From: JACPDI01 sp035463475 | GTDB taxonomy: Bacteria > Acidobacteriota > Vicinamibacteria > Vicinamibacterales > 2-12-FULL-66-21 | Assembly: GCA_035463475.1 (NCBI GenBank) | Contig: DATHTE010000051.1 | Location: 133,168-197,167, forward strand | Length of the DNA stretch: 64,000 nucleotides | Direction of reading: 5' to 3' | Shown here: positions 25,467 to 32,929 of the stretch, in pieces | Layout: every line of letters starts with the position of its first letter | Numbering within the stretch: the first letter of the stretch is position 1 | Program-made: the position numbers and the translations under genes | The notes under the pieces: model-generated | What the model was told of the DNA's origin: nothing | Seen by the model: only the letters and a program-made list of their open reading frames with translations | Database searches by the model: none

Positions 25467-26522
25467 TTACCCGCCGCGGGTGTGCATCTCCAGGTGCGCG
25501 TTGCGCCGCAGGGCGGCCACCGGGATCAGGACTTCGCGGCGCTTGGACGCGAGGCGCTCCTCGGCGCCGCGGTCGATGCGCCATTTCCAGACCGTCTCGA
25601 TCAGCTCCCGGAGGTCGTCGCGCGTTGCGCCGGCGCGCAGCGGGCCCCGCAGGTCGGTGCCGCTCAGCGCGTAGAGGCACAGCAGCCAGACGCCGTCCGC
25701 CGTGATCCGGCTGCGGTCGCACGTGCGGCAGAACGGCTCGGTGGTCGAGGCGATGATCCCGAACGCCGTGCCGTCCGGCAGCGTGTAGCGCACGGCGGGC
25801 GCGGAGGATGACTCCTCGACGGGTTCAACAGCGCCGAAATGATGGCCAAGGCGTTCGAGGATCTCGCGGCCGGGCACGACCTGGCCCATGGACCAGTGCG
25901 TGGCCCCCCCGACGTCCATGTACTCGATGAAGCGGATTTCCGATCCGAGGCCGCGCGCGAACTCCAGCAACGGCACGAGCTCGTCGTCGTTGAAGCCACG
26001 AATGACCACAGTGTCGAGTTTTGGCGGCGGAAAGCCCGCGGCGATCGCGGCGTCGATGCCCGCGAGCACCGCCGGGAGGCCGTCGGCGCGCGCGATCTGC
26101 ATGAAGCGGTCACGCCTCAGCGTGTCGAGACTGACGGTGAGGCGGTGCAGGCCGGCGCGGCGGAGCGCGGAGGCCTGCGACGCGAGCAGCAGGCCGTTGG
26201 TCGTGAGCGCGAGGTCTTCCAACCGCCGCTCGGACGCGAGCGGCTCGATGAGCGCTGGCAGGTTCCTCCGCAGCAGCGGCTCGCCGCCGGTGATGCGGAC
26301 CCGGTCGACTCCGCTCTCGACGAAGGCGTCCGCGATCTGCGCCATCTCCTCGAACGTGAGGATGCTCTCCCGCGGCAGCCAGACGTAGTCCTCCTCGGGC
26401 ATGCAGTACTGGCAGCGCAGGTTGCACCGGTCGGTGACCGACAGGCGCAGGCTGCGCAGCGGCCGCCCGAGTGCGTCCGGCAGAAAACCACCGCCTGCGG
26501 GAGATGGGTGCATCATCCGCAT
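25467..26522 (-). CDS. moaA: GTP 3',8-cyclase MoaA
   Basis: 351 residues. It converts GTP to (8S)-3',8-cyclo-7,8-dihydroguanosine triphosphate, the first step of molybdopterin synthesis. The N-terminal radical-SAM cluster motif is CNLRCQYC (LSVTDRCNLRCQYCMPE); the second cluster ligands are in FCRTCDRSRITADGVWLLC; the C-terminus ends in Gly-Gly (HTRGG), which is needed for catalysis. Several ATGs are close together (26522, 26516, 26513); I use the first. It supplies the cofactor needed by MsrP. The neighbouring genes are an ABC exporter, with which molybdopterin synthesis has no obvious link, and no other moa genes are in the window. Confidence 0.96.
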   Translation of the reverse strand: MRMMHPSPAGGGFLPDALGRPLRSLRLSVTDRCNLRCQYCMPEEDYVWLPRESILTFEEMAQIADAFVESGVDRVRITGGEPLLRRNLPALIEPLASERRLEDLALTTNGLLLASQASALRRAGLHRLTVSLDTLRRDRFMQIARADGLPAVLAGIDAAIAAGFPPPKLDTVVIRGFNDDELVPLLEFARGLGSEIRFIEYMDVGGATHWSMGQVVPGREILERLGHHFGAVEPVEESSSAPAVRYTLPDGTAFGIIASTTEPFCRTCDRSRITADGVWLLCLYALSGTDLRGPLRAGATRDDLRELIETVWKWRIDRGAEERLASKRREVLIPVAALRRNAHLEMHTRGG

Positions 26523-26540
26523 TTTACCGCGGCGGCTCTG

Positions 26541-26546
26541 TATAAT
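26541..26546 (+). promoter_or_regulatory. -10 element TATAAT before the M20 amidohydrolase gene
   Basis: A perfect TATAAT lies 34 bases before the ATG at 26580, in the short divergent gap to moaA. I see no good -35 hexamer at 16-18 bases upstream. GGGAGG follows at 26568-26573 as ribosome site. Confidence 0.45.
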
Positions 26547-26579
26547 TCGCTGGCCACGACGTTCCCTGGGAGGCAATTC

Positions 26580-28226
26580 ATGCGCAGTTATCGCAGGACG
26601 CTGGCGGCGCTCCTGGCCACCGGCCTCGCCGTCAGCATCACGTCCGCTCAGAGCTCGACCCAATCGAAGCCAGCCGGCGGGCAGAGCGCCAAAAGCGCGA
26701 AGCCCGCCAGGGAAGATCCGCGCGTCGAGAAGCTGAAGCAAGAGGCGGTCGCGGAGGTCCAGGCGCACGCCGACCTCGCGCAGCAGATCGTGGACTCGAT
26801 CTTCAGCTTCGGCGAGCTCGGGTTCCAGGAGTTCGAGACACACCGGTATCTCGTCGAGCTGCTGAAGAAGAACGGGTTCACCGTGGAGGAAGGCATCTCC
26901 GGCATCCCCACGGCGTTCATGGCAAGCTGGGGATCGGGCAAGCCGGTGATCGCGCTCGGATCGGATATCGACGGCATCCCGCAGTCGTCCCAGAAGCCCG
27001 GCGTGGCCTACCACGAACCGCTGGTCGAAGGGGCGCCGGGCCACGGCGAGGGTCACAACTCCGGGCAGGCGCTCAACATCGTCGCGGCGATTGCGGTGAA
27101 GCGGTTGATGGAACGCGAACGGATCCCCGGCACCCTCAGGGTCTGGCCGGGCACAGCCGAGGAACTGGTCGGCACGAAGGCCTACTTCGTGCGCGACGGG
27201 TTCTTCAAGGACGTGGACGTCGCGCTGTTCACGCACGTGAGCAACAACTTCGGCGTGTCGTGGGGGGCGCGCGACGGCAACGGGCTGGTGTCGGTCGAAT
27301 ATACGTTCCGCGGCGAAACGGCGCACAGCGCCGGCGCCCCGTGGCGCGGCCGCAGCGCGCTCGACGCCGTGGAGCTGATGAACGTCGGCTGGAACTACCG
27401 GCGTGAGCACTTGCGGCTGCAGCAGCGGTCCCACTACGTGATCCGCAACGGCGGCGACCAGCCTAACGTCGTCCCGCGCACCGCGAGCGTCTGGTACTAC
27501 TTCCGCGAGACGACGTATCCCGGCATCAAGGACATGTGGGCGATTGGCGACCGAATCGCGAACGGCGCGGCCATGATGACCGACACGGAACTGGTCTCGA
27601 CGCGCGTGCTCGGCTCGGCTTGGCCGCAGCACTTCAACAAGGTCGTCGCCGAGACAACCTACGCCAACATCCAGAAGGTCGGTCTGCCGCAGTGGAGCGA
27701 CGACGACCAGAACCTTGCCAGGGCGCTGCAGAAGGAACTGAAGGCGCGCGAGGAGGGGCTCTCGACCAAGCTGGACGAACTGGGCGGTCCCGTTTCGGAC
27801 CGTGACAACCGGGGCGGAGGCTCGGACGACATCGGCGACGTGTCGTGGGCGGTGCCGACCGTCACCCTGCGCTACCCGTCGAACATTCCCGGGCTGCCCG
27901 GGCACAACTGGGCGAACGCCGTGGCGATGGCGACGCCGATCGCGCACAAGGGCGTCGTCGCGGGCGCGAAGGTGCAGGCGATGACCATGATCGATCTGCT
28001 GGTGAAGCCCGAGCTGGTGCAGCAGGCCTGGGATTACTACAAGACTGTCCAGACGAAGGACCAGAAGTACGAGCCGCTGATCCGACCTCAGGACAAGCCG
28101 GCGATCGAACTGAACGCGGAGATCATGAAGACGTACCGGCCGGCGATGCAGAAGCTCTACTACGACCCGGCAAAGTACAAGACGTATCTCGAACAGTTGG
28201 GCATCAAGTACCCGACGGTCCGCTAG
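26580..28226 (+). CDS. Secreted M20 family amidohydrolase (AbgB-like)
   Basis: 548 residues. A signal peptide (YRRTLAALLATGLAVSITS, then AQS) places it outside the cytoplasm, unusual for E. coli AbgB. The M20D-like dimetal pattern shows FSFGELGFQEFET, an SDIDG block (IALGSDIDGIP), GHGEGHNSGQ, a PGTAEELVG block with the catalytic Glu pair, and a late GHNWANAVAMATPIAHKG His. The lid/dimerisation domain occupies roughly residues 230-350. It should hydrolyse N-acyl or amide-linked small molecules, such as p-aminobenzoyl-glutamate or acyl-amino acids; the substrate is not known. A strong SD (GGGAGG) supports the start. The metalloprotease gene follows 8 bases after its stop, so both are probably made together. 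Confidence 0.9.
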   Translation: MRSYRRTLAALLATGLAVSITSAQSSTQSKPAGGQSAKSAKPAREDPRVEKLKQEAVAEVQAHADLAQQIVDSIFSFGELGFQEFETHRYLVELLKKNGFTVEEGISGIPTAFMASWGSGKPVIALGSDIDGIPQSSQKPGVAYHEPLVEGAPGHGEGHNSGQALNIVAAIAVKRLMERERIPGTLRVWPGTAEELVGTKAYFVRDGFFKDVDVALFTHVSNNFGVSWGARDGNGLVSVEYTFRGETAHSAGAPWRGRSALDAVELMNVGWNYRREHLRLQQRSHYVIRNGGDQPNVVPRTASVWYYFRETTYPGIKDMWAIGDRIANGAAMMTDTELVSTRVLGSAWPQHFNKVVAETTYANIQKVGLPQWSDDDQNLARALQKELKAREEGLSTKLDELGGPVSDRDNRGGGSDDIGDVSWAVPTVTLRYPSNIPGLPGHNWANAVAMATPIAHKGVVAGAKVQAMTMIDLLVKPELVQQAWDYYKTVQTKDQKYEPLIRPQDKPAIELNAEIMKTYRPAMQKLYYDPAKYKTYLEQLGIKYPTVR

Positions 28227-28234
28227 GGGTGATC

Positions 28235-30772
28235 ATGCGCAGAGTACTGACGCTTCCGGCCGCGTGCCTGCTGGCCGCGGCGATGCCGGCGTACGCGCAG
28301 GCGCCGCGGCGCGCCGCGGCCGCCGAGCCCATTCCCTCGATCGACGAGAAGACCGCCGGGCTGAAAAAGATCGACGGGTTCTTCCCGCTCTACTGGGACG
28401 AGGCCACGGGCCATCTCCTGATGGAGGTCCCGCGGCTGAACACGGAGGTCCTGTACTCGACCGGGCTGGCCACGGGCCTCGGGTCCAACGACATCGGGCT
28501 CGATCGCGGCATGCTCACCGGATCGCGGATTGTCACCTTCGAGCGCGTCGGGCCGAAGGTGCTGATGGTACAGCCGAACTACCGTTTCCGGGCGCAATCG
28601 GACAACCCGGCGGAGGTCCGCACGGTGAGGGACGCGTTCGCGCGGTCGGTGCTGTGGGGATTCAGCGTGGCAGCGGCGACGGACGGACGCGTGCTCGTTG
28701 ACGCCACCGACTTCTTCGTCCGCGACGCGGCCGACATCGCGCAGCGCTTGCGGCCCGGAAGCTACCGTTTCGACGCCACGCGCAGCTCGATCCACGCGCC
28801 TGCGCTGATGGCGTTCCCAAGGAACACCGAGCTGGAGGCGGAACTGACCTTCGTCCGTCAGCCTGGAGGCGGTCCGGGAGGCGGACCGGGCGGGGGCGGC
28901 GGGTTCTTTGGACGCGACCCCGCCTTCGAAGGGGTGTCGGACGTTGCGGCCACGGGCGAAGCAGCGAGCCTGCGCGTGCACCACTCGTTCGTCGAGCTGC
29001 CCGACGGCAACTACCGGCCGCGCCGTGCCGACCCGCGGGCAGGTTTCGGCGCGCTCAGCTTCGAAGATCGCGCGGCGCCGCTCGGCACCGACATCACCCA
29101 GCAGTTCATCCGCAGGCACCGGCTCCAGAAGAAGGATCCGCGCGCCAGGGTCAGCGACCCGGTCAGACCGATCGTCTACTACCTGGATCCCGGCGCGCCC
29201 GAGCCGATCCGATCGGCGCTGCTCGAAGGGGCGCGGTGGTGGAACCAGGCCTTCGAGGCCGCGGGTTACCGCAGCGCCTTCCAGGTGGAGCTGCTGCCAG
29301 CCGACGCGAACCCGCTGGACATCCGCTACAACGTCATCAACTGGGTGCACCGGTCCACGCGCGGGTGGAGCACGGGCGGCAGCGTCGCCGATCCGCGCAC
29401 GGGCGAGATCATCAAGGGGGTCGTCGAGCTGGGATCGCTACGGATCCGTCAGGACTACATGATCTTCGAAGGGCTGCTCAGCCCGTACCGGACCGGCACC
29501 GAGACGCCGCCGGAGCTGGCGCAGTTCGCGCTCGCGCGGATCCGCCAGCTGTCGGCGCACGAAGTGGGCCACACGCTGGGGCTCGGCCACAACTATTACG
29601 ACAGCGAGGCGGGGCGAATCTCCGTCATGGACTATCCGCACCCGCTCGTCACGATGCGTCCCGACGGGTCGCTCGACTTCTCGCGCGTCTACGAGACGGG
29701 CATCGGGCCGTGGGACAAGGTCTCGATCGTCTACGGCTACCAGGACTTTCCCGCGGGCACCGAAGAAGAGAAGGCGCTCGCGGCGGTTCTCGAGGAGGCG
29801 TGGAAGAAGGACCTCCGTTACCTGAGCAACCAGGACCTCGGTGCGCATCCTCGCGTCGATCAATGGGTGAACGGAACGGACACGGCCGGGGAGCTGACCC
29901 GCCTGATGGACATTCGCCGCTCGGCGCTCGCGCGCTTCGGTGAACAGGCGATCCGGCGCAACCAGCCGATGGCCCTGCTGGAGGACGTGCTGGTGCCGTT
30001 GTACCTGCACCATCGCTACGCAGTCGATGCCGCTGCCTCCACGCTGGGGGGCGTGCATTACATCTACGCGATGCGCGGCGACGGGCGGGAGCCGCTGCGC
30101 CGGGCTGCGGCGGCCGAACAGCGGGGCGCGCTCGACGCGCTGCTGAGAACTATCCAGCCCTCCGAGCTGGCGCTGCCCGCGGCGCTGTTGCAGAAGTTGC
30201 CGCCGCGGCCCCCCGGGTACGGCAGGACCCGCGAGCAGTTCCCGCGGTACACCGGGCCGGTCTTCGACGCGATCTCGCCGGCCGTCGTCGCCGCGAACCT
30301 GACGATCGCCAACCTGCTCGACCCGGCGCGCGCAGCGCGGCTCGTGGAGCAGCACGCGCTCGAACCGTCGCTGCCTGGTCTCGACGCGGTGATCGATCGG
30401 CTCGTCGATGCGACGTTCGGTGCGAAGGCCGCCTCGCCGTACGAGGAGGAGATTGCGCGCGCGGTGCAGGTCGTGGTCGTCGAGGAACTGACCTCGCTGG
30501 CCGCGAACGCGCAGATGCCGCAGGTGCGGGCGATCGCGCTGCATGCCCTCCAGCGGCAGGGCGCCGCGCTGGCCACGCTCTCAGCCGGGAACGGAAGCCA
30601 TGCGGCGCATGCGAACCTGCTTGCGTCGGAGATCAAGCGGTTCCTCGATCGGCCGGCCGCCCCCGCCCCGCGATTGTCGCTGCCCGAGGCGCCCCCGGGC
30701 GCGCCGATCGGCGAGCCCGCGATGGAATGGCTGCGCCGCCGCGTCGAGCCTGCGTGTTCGGTCGGGTGGTGA
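28235..30772 (+). CDS. Secreted zinc-dependent metalloprotease (DUF5117/DUF5118 type)
   Basis: 845 residues. The signal peptide is RRVLTLPAACLLAAAMPAYA. The N-terminal ~230 residues match the DUF5118/DUF5117 pattern (KTAGLKKIDGFFPLYWDE, LLMEVPRLNTEVLYSTGL), with a glycine-rich loop near 210-225 (GGGPGGGPGGGGGFFG). The zinc site HEVGHTLGLGHNY starts at about residue 442 (HExxHxxGxxH, metzincin/gluzincin-like), and a later Met-turn-like stretch SVMDYPHP agrees with a metzincin. The C-terminal ~300 residues are helical. Such large secreted proteins are common in Bacteroidetes and Acidobacteria. Likely role: extracellular or periplasmic peptide degradation, paired with the preceding amidohydrolase. 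A structured element begins 29 bases after its stop. Confidence 0.9.
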   Translation: MRRVLTLPAACLLAAAMPAYAQAPRRAAAAEPIPSIDEKTAGLKKIDGFFPLYWDEATGHLLMEVPRLNTEVLYSTGLATGLGSNDIGLDRGMLTGSRIVTFERVGPKVLMVQPNYRFRAQSDNPAEVRTVRDAFARSVLWGFSVAAATDGRVLVDATDFFVRDAADIAQRLRPGSYRFDATRSSIHAPALMAFPRNTELEAELTFVRQPGGGPGGGPGGGGGFFGRDPAFEGVSDVAATGEAASLRVHHSFVELPDGNYRPRRADPRAGFGALSFEDRAAPLGTDITQQFIRRHRLQKKDPRARVSDPVRPIVYYLDPGAPEPIRSALLEGARWWNQAFEAAGYRSAFQVELLPADANPLDIRYNVINWVHRSTRGWSTGGSVADPRTGEIIKGVVELGSLRIRQDYMIFEGLLSPYRTGTETPPELAQFALARIRQLSAHEVGHTLGLGHNYYDSEAGRISVMDYPHPLVTMRPDGSLDFSRVYETGIGPWDKVSIVYGYQDFPAGTEEEKALAAVLEEAWKKDLRYLSNQDLGAHPRVDQWVNGTDTAGELTRLMDIRRSALARFGEQAIRRNQPMALLEDVLVPLYLHHRYAVDAAASTLGGVHYIYAMRGDGREPLRRAAAAEQRGALDALLRTIQPSELALPAALLQKLPPRPPGYGRTREQFPRYTGPVFDAISPAVVAANLTIANLLDPARAARLVEQHALEPSLPGLDAVIDRLVDATFGAKAASPYEEEIARAVQVVVVEELTSLAANAQMPQVRAIALHALQRQGAALATLSAGNGSHAAHANLLASEIKRFLDRPAAPAPRLSLPEAPPGAPIGEPAMEWLRRRVEPACSVGW

Positions 30773-30800
30773 TGCGAACCGCTGCGACGTGCCGCTGCCG

Positions 30801-30935
30801 GGTCCCGGTTCCGCAGCCGGGAAACGCTCGCTCCGACGGTCCGTCTACAGCAGGCGTGGGGCTCCCGAGTACCCCACGCCGGACCTTCCGCCGACAAGCC
30901 GCGGCGGCAAGTAGTCCCGGCCGCGGAACCGGGCC
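30801..30935 (+). ncRNA. Structured element copy 2, after the metalloprotease gene
   Basis: GGTCCCGGTTCCGC (30801-30814) pairs with GCGGAACCGGGCC (30923-30935) with one bulged T. Stem 2 pairs GCCGGGA with TCCCGGC. A terminal hairpin is perfect: GGCGTGGGG / CCCCACGCC (about 30853-30880). Relative to the element at 15302 it lacks ~50 bases in the centre but shares CGCTYGCTCCG, GTCYACAGCA, CGACAAGCC and the CCGCGGAACC end. It occupies the same kind of place: 3' of one gene, 5' of another, both on the plus strand. Function unknown. Confidence 0.55.
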
Positions 30936-31002
30936 GAAGAATCAGCAGTGCAAGGCCTCGGCGTTTCAAGCGCGCCGTTCCCGCTGCTGTTCACCCAAAC
31001 CA

Positions 31003-31008
31003 TATAAT
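31003..31008 (+). promoter_or_regulatory. -10 element TATAAT directly before the gamma carbonic anhydrase gene
   Basis: A perfect TATAAT ends 6 bases before the GTG at 31015. If it is used, the message would begin at or near the start codon (leaderless). No clear -35 was found. Confidence 0.4.
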
Positions 31009-31014
31009 GTCGCG

Positions 31015-31536
31015 GTGATTCGTCCGTACCGCGGCATCACGCCCGCCATCCATCCGACCGCCTTCGTCGACGACACGGCGCAGATTATCGGCGACGTGGA
31101 GATCGGCCAGGAGAGCAGCGTCTGGATGAACTGCGTCGTACGCGGCGACGTCAATACGATTCGGATCGGCCGCCGCACCAACCTGCAGGACGGCACCATC
31201 GTTCACGTGATGCGCGGAACGCACCCGACGCACCTCGGTGACGAGGTCACCGTCGGGCACGGCGTCATCCTCCATGGCTGCGTCGTGGAGCCGCGCTGCC
31301 TGATCGGGATGGGGTCCATCCTGCTGAACGGCGCGACTATCGGGCACGAGTCGATCGTCGCCGCCGGCGCGCTCGTCACCGAGGAGATGAAGATCCCGCC
31401 GCGCTCGCTCGTGGTCGGCAGCCCCGCGAAGGTCCGGCGCACGCTGAGCGAGGCGGAGGTCGCTTCGATCCGCGATTACGCGGAGCGCTATGTCGGCTAC
31501 CGGCTCGAGTACATGACGCCGCGGGCGCAGCAGTGA
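31015..31536 (+). CDS. Gamma carbonic anhydrase family protein
   Basis: 173 residues from a GTG. A left-handed beta-helix of hexapeptide repeats runs through most of the chain (DDTAQIIGDVEIGQESSVWM, then VVRGDVNTIRIGRRTNLQDG). The three Zn/Fe His ligands of the Cam/YrdA family are present: IVHVMRG, VGHGVILHGC (two His). The active-site pair corresponding to Arg/Gln (RGDVNTIRIG and NLQDG) is conserved. It may hydrate CO2 or act as a ferripyochelin-binding-like protein; activity in this subfamily is often not demonstrated. Its stop overlaps the hisS start (TGATG), so it leads the tRNA-synthetase run. Possible leaderless initiation is noted at the promoter entry. Confidence 0.92.
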   Translation: MIRPYRGITPAIHPTAFVDDTAQIIGDVEIGQESSVWMNCVVRGDVNTIRIGRRTNLQDGTIVHVMRGTHPTHLGDEVTVGHGVILHGCVVEPRCLIGMGSILLNGATIGHESIVAAGALVTEEMKIPPRSLVVGSPAKVRRTLSEAEVASIRDYAERYVGYRLEYMTPRAQQ

Positions 31537-32927
31537 TGGACTCACGCACGCAGCCCGCGCGCGGCATGCGCGACTTCCTCGCCGAAGACGTCCGCAGGCG
31601 GGAGCACGTCATCGGGGTGATCACCCGCGTGTATCGCGCCTACGGATTCGAGCCGCTGGAGACCCCCGCGGTCGAGAACATCGAGACCCTGCTCGGCAAG
31701 TACGGCGAAGAAGGCAACAAGCTCATTTTCAAGATCCTCCGCCGCGGCGAGCACGAGGCGGCCGGCGAGGCGGACCTCGCCCTGCGCTACGACCTGACCG
31801 TACCGCTCGCGCGGGTCGTTGCGGAGCACCGCGGCAACCTCCCGCGCGTGTTCAAGCGCTACCAGATTCAGCCCGTGTGGCGGGCGGACCGGCCGGCGCG
31901 CGGGCGCTTCCGCGAGTTCTATCAGTGCGACGTGGACATCGTCGGCTCCCGATCGATGGTCGTCGAGGCGGAACTGTGTGCGGCGGTGGCGGACGTCCTG
32001 CGCGAGCTGGGGTTCTCCGACTTCACCATTCGCCTGAACCACCGCCTCCTCCTGCGCGGAATGCTGAACGCGTTCGGCATCGGCGAGGCGTTGCACGACC
32101 AGGCCCTGATCGCCGTGGACAAGCTGGACAAGATCGGCCACGACGGCGTGGCCCGCGAGCTGTCGGCGCGCGGCATCCCGGACTCGGGCGGCGAGCGATT
32201 GCTCGCCACGTTCGAAGGCATCGCCGCACTCCGCCGGACCGTCACCGATCCGCGCGCGTTCAACGACCAGGCGCTCGAACGCCTTCGGGCCAGCGTGCCC
32301 TCGGACGAAGGGGTCGTCCGGGCGCTCGCGGAGCTCGAGGAGGTTGCCGCCCTCGGCGCGGTCACCTCCGCGGCGCGCCACCTCACAATCGATCCGAGCC
32401 TCGCCCGTGGCCTGTCGTACTACACGGGCTCCATCTTCGAGATCGCCGTCACGGATCTCGCGGGCAGCCTGGGCGGCGGCGGGCGCTACGACGGGTTGAT
32501 CGGCATGTTCTCCGGCGAAGACGTGCCGGCGTGCGGGTTCTCGCTCGGGCTCGAGCGAATCCTCGTCGTCATGGCGGAGCGAAAAATGTTCCCGGAGACT
32601 GTCATGCGCGCATCGGCGGACGTGCTCGTGACGCTCTTCGAAGGGGAGCCGGCCGCTGACGCGCTCGCCCTCGCCGCGCTGCTGCGCCAGGGCGGCCTGC
32701 GCGTGGACGTGTATCCGGAACCGGATAGAATCGGCAAGCAGCTCAAGTTCGCATCCGGCCGGAACATTCGCTTCGCCGCGATCGTCGGCGAGTCGGAGCG
32801 CCGGGCCGGGCGCGTGACCATCAAGGATCTCGATGAGGGCGGGCAGGAGACGGTCGCGCGCGACGAGGCCGCGGCGTACCTGCGCCGGAAGGCGGATCGG
32901 GTTCTGAACCTGAAGCCTGAACCCTGA
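31536..32927 (+). CDS. hisS: Histidine--tRNA ligase
   Basis: 463 residues; ATG 31536 chosen over the GTG at 31533. It charges tRNA-His in the cytoplasm. Class II motifs: motif 2 FKRYQIQPVWRAD followed by FREFYQCDVDIVG; HisA signature LARGLSYYTGSIFEI; motif 3 CGFSLGLERIL. A C-terminal anticodon-binding domain begins near residue 365 (ADVLVTLFEGEPAADAL). The last residues (LNLKPEP) are encoded by CCTGAA-type heptamers, so the intergenic repeat reaches into the coding end. It is one of two adjacent synthetase genes; the aspS start comes 2 bases after its stop. Confidence 0.97.
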   Translation: MDSRTQPARGMRDFLAEDVRRREHVIGVITRVYRAYGFEPLETPAVENIETLLGKYGEEGNKLIFKILRRGEHEAAGEADLALRYDLTVPLARVVAEHRGNLPRVFKRYQIQPVWRADRPARGRFREFYQCDVDIVGSRSMVVEAELCAAVADVLRELGFSDFTIRLNHRLLLRGMLNAFGIGEALHDQALIAVDKLDKIGHDGVARELSARGIPDSGGERLLATFEGIAALRRTVTDPRAFNDQALERLRASVPSDEGVVRALAELEEVAALGAVTSAARHLTIDPSLARGLSYYTGSIFEIAVTDLAGSLGGGGRYDGLIGMFSGEDVPACGFSLGLERILVVMAERKMFPETVMRASADVLVTLFEGEPAADALALAALLRQGGLRVDVYPEPDRIGKQLKFASGRNIRFAAIVGESERRAGRVTIKDLDEGGQETVARDEAAAYLRRKADRVLNLKPEP

Positions 32928-32928
32928 A
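32902..32928. repeat. CCTGAA heptamers spanning the hisS stop
   Basis: CTGAACCTGAAGCCTGAACCCTGAAG contains four related units and encodes the last residues and stop of hisS. Same family as 17824-17878 and 60331-60352. Confidence 0.65.
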
Positions 32929-32929
32929 G

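Noticed and set aside
25839..26579. Long upstream extension of the M20 amidohydrolase frame
   Set aside because: It lies antisense to moaA and ahead of a TATAAT and a strong ribosome site; the signal peptide at 26580 gives a natural start.
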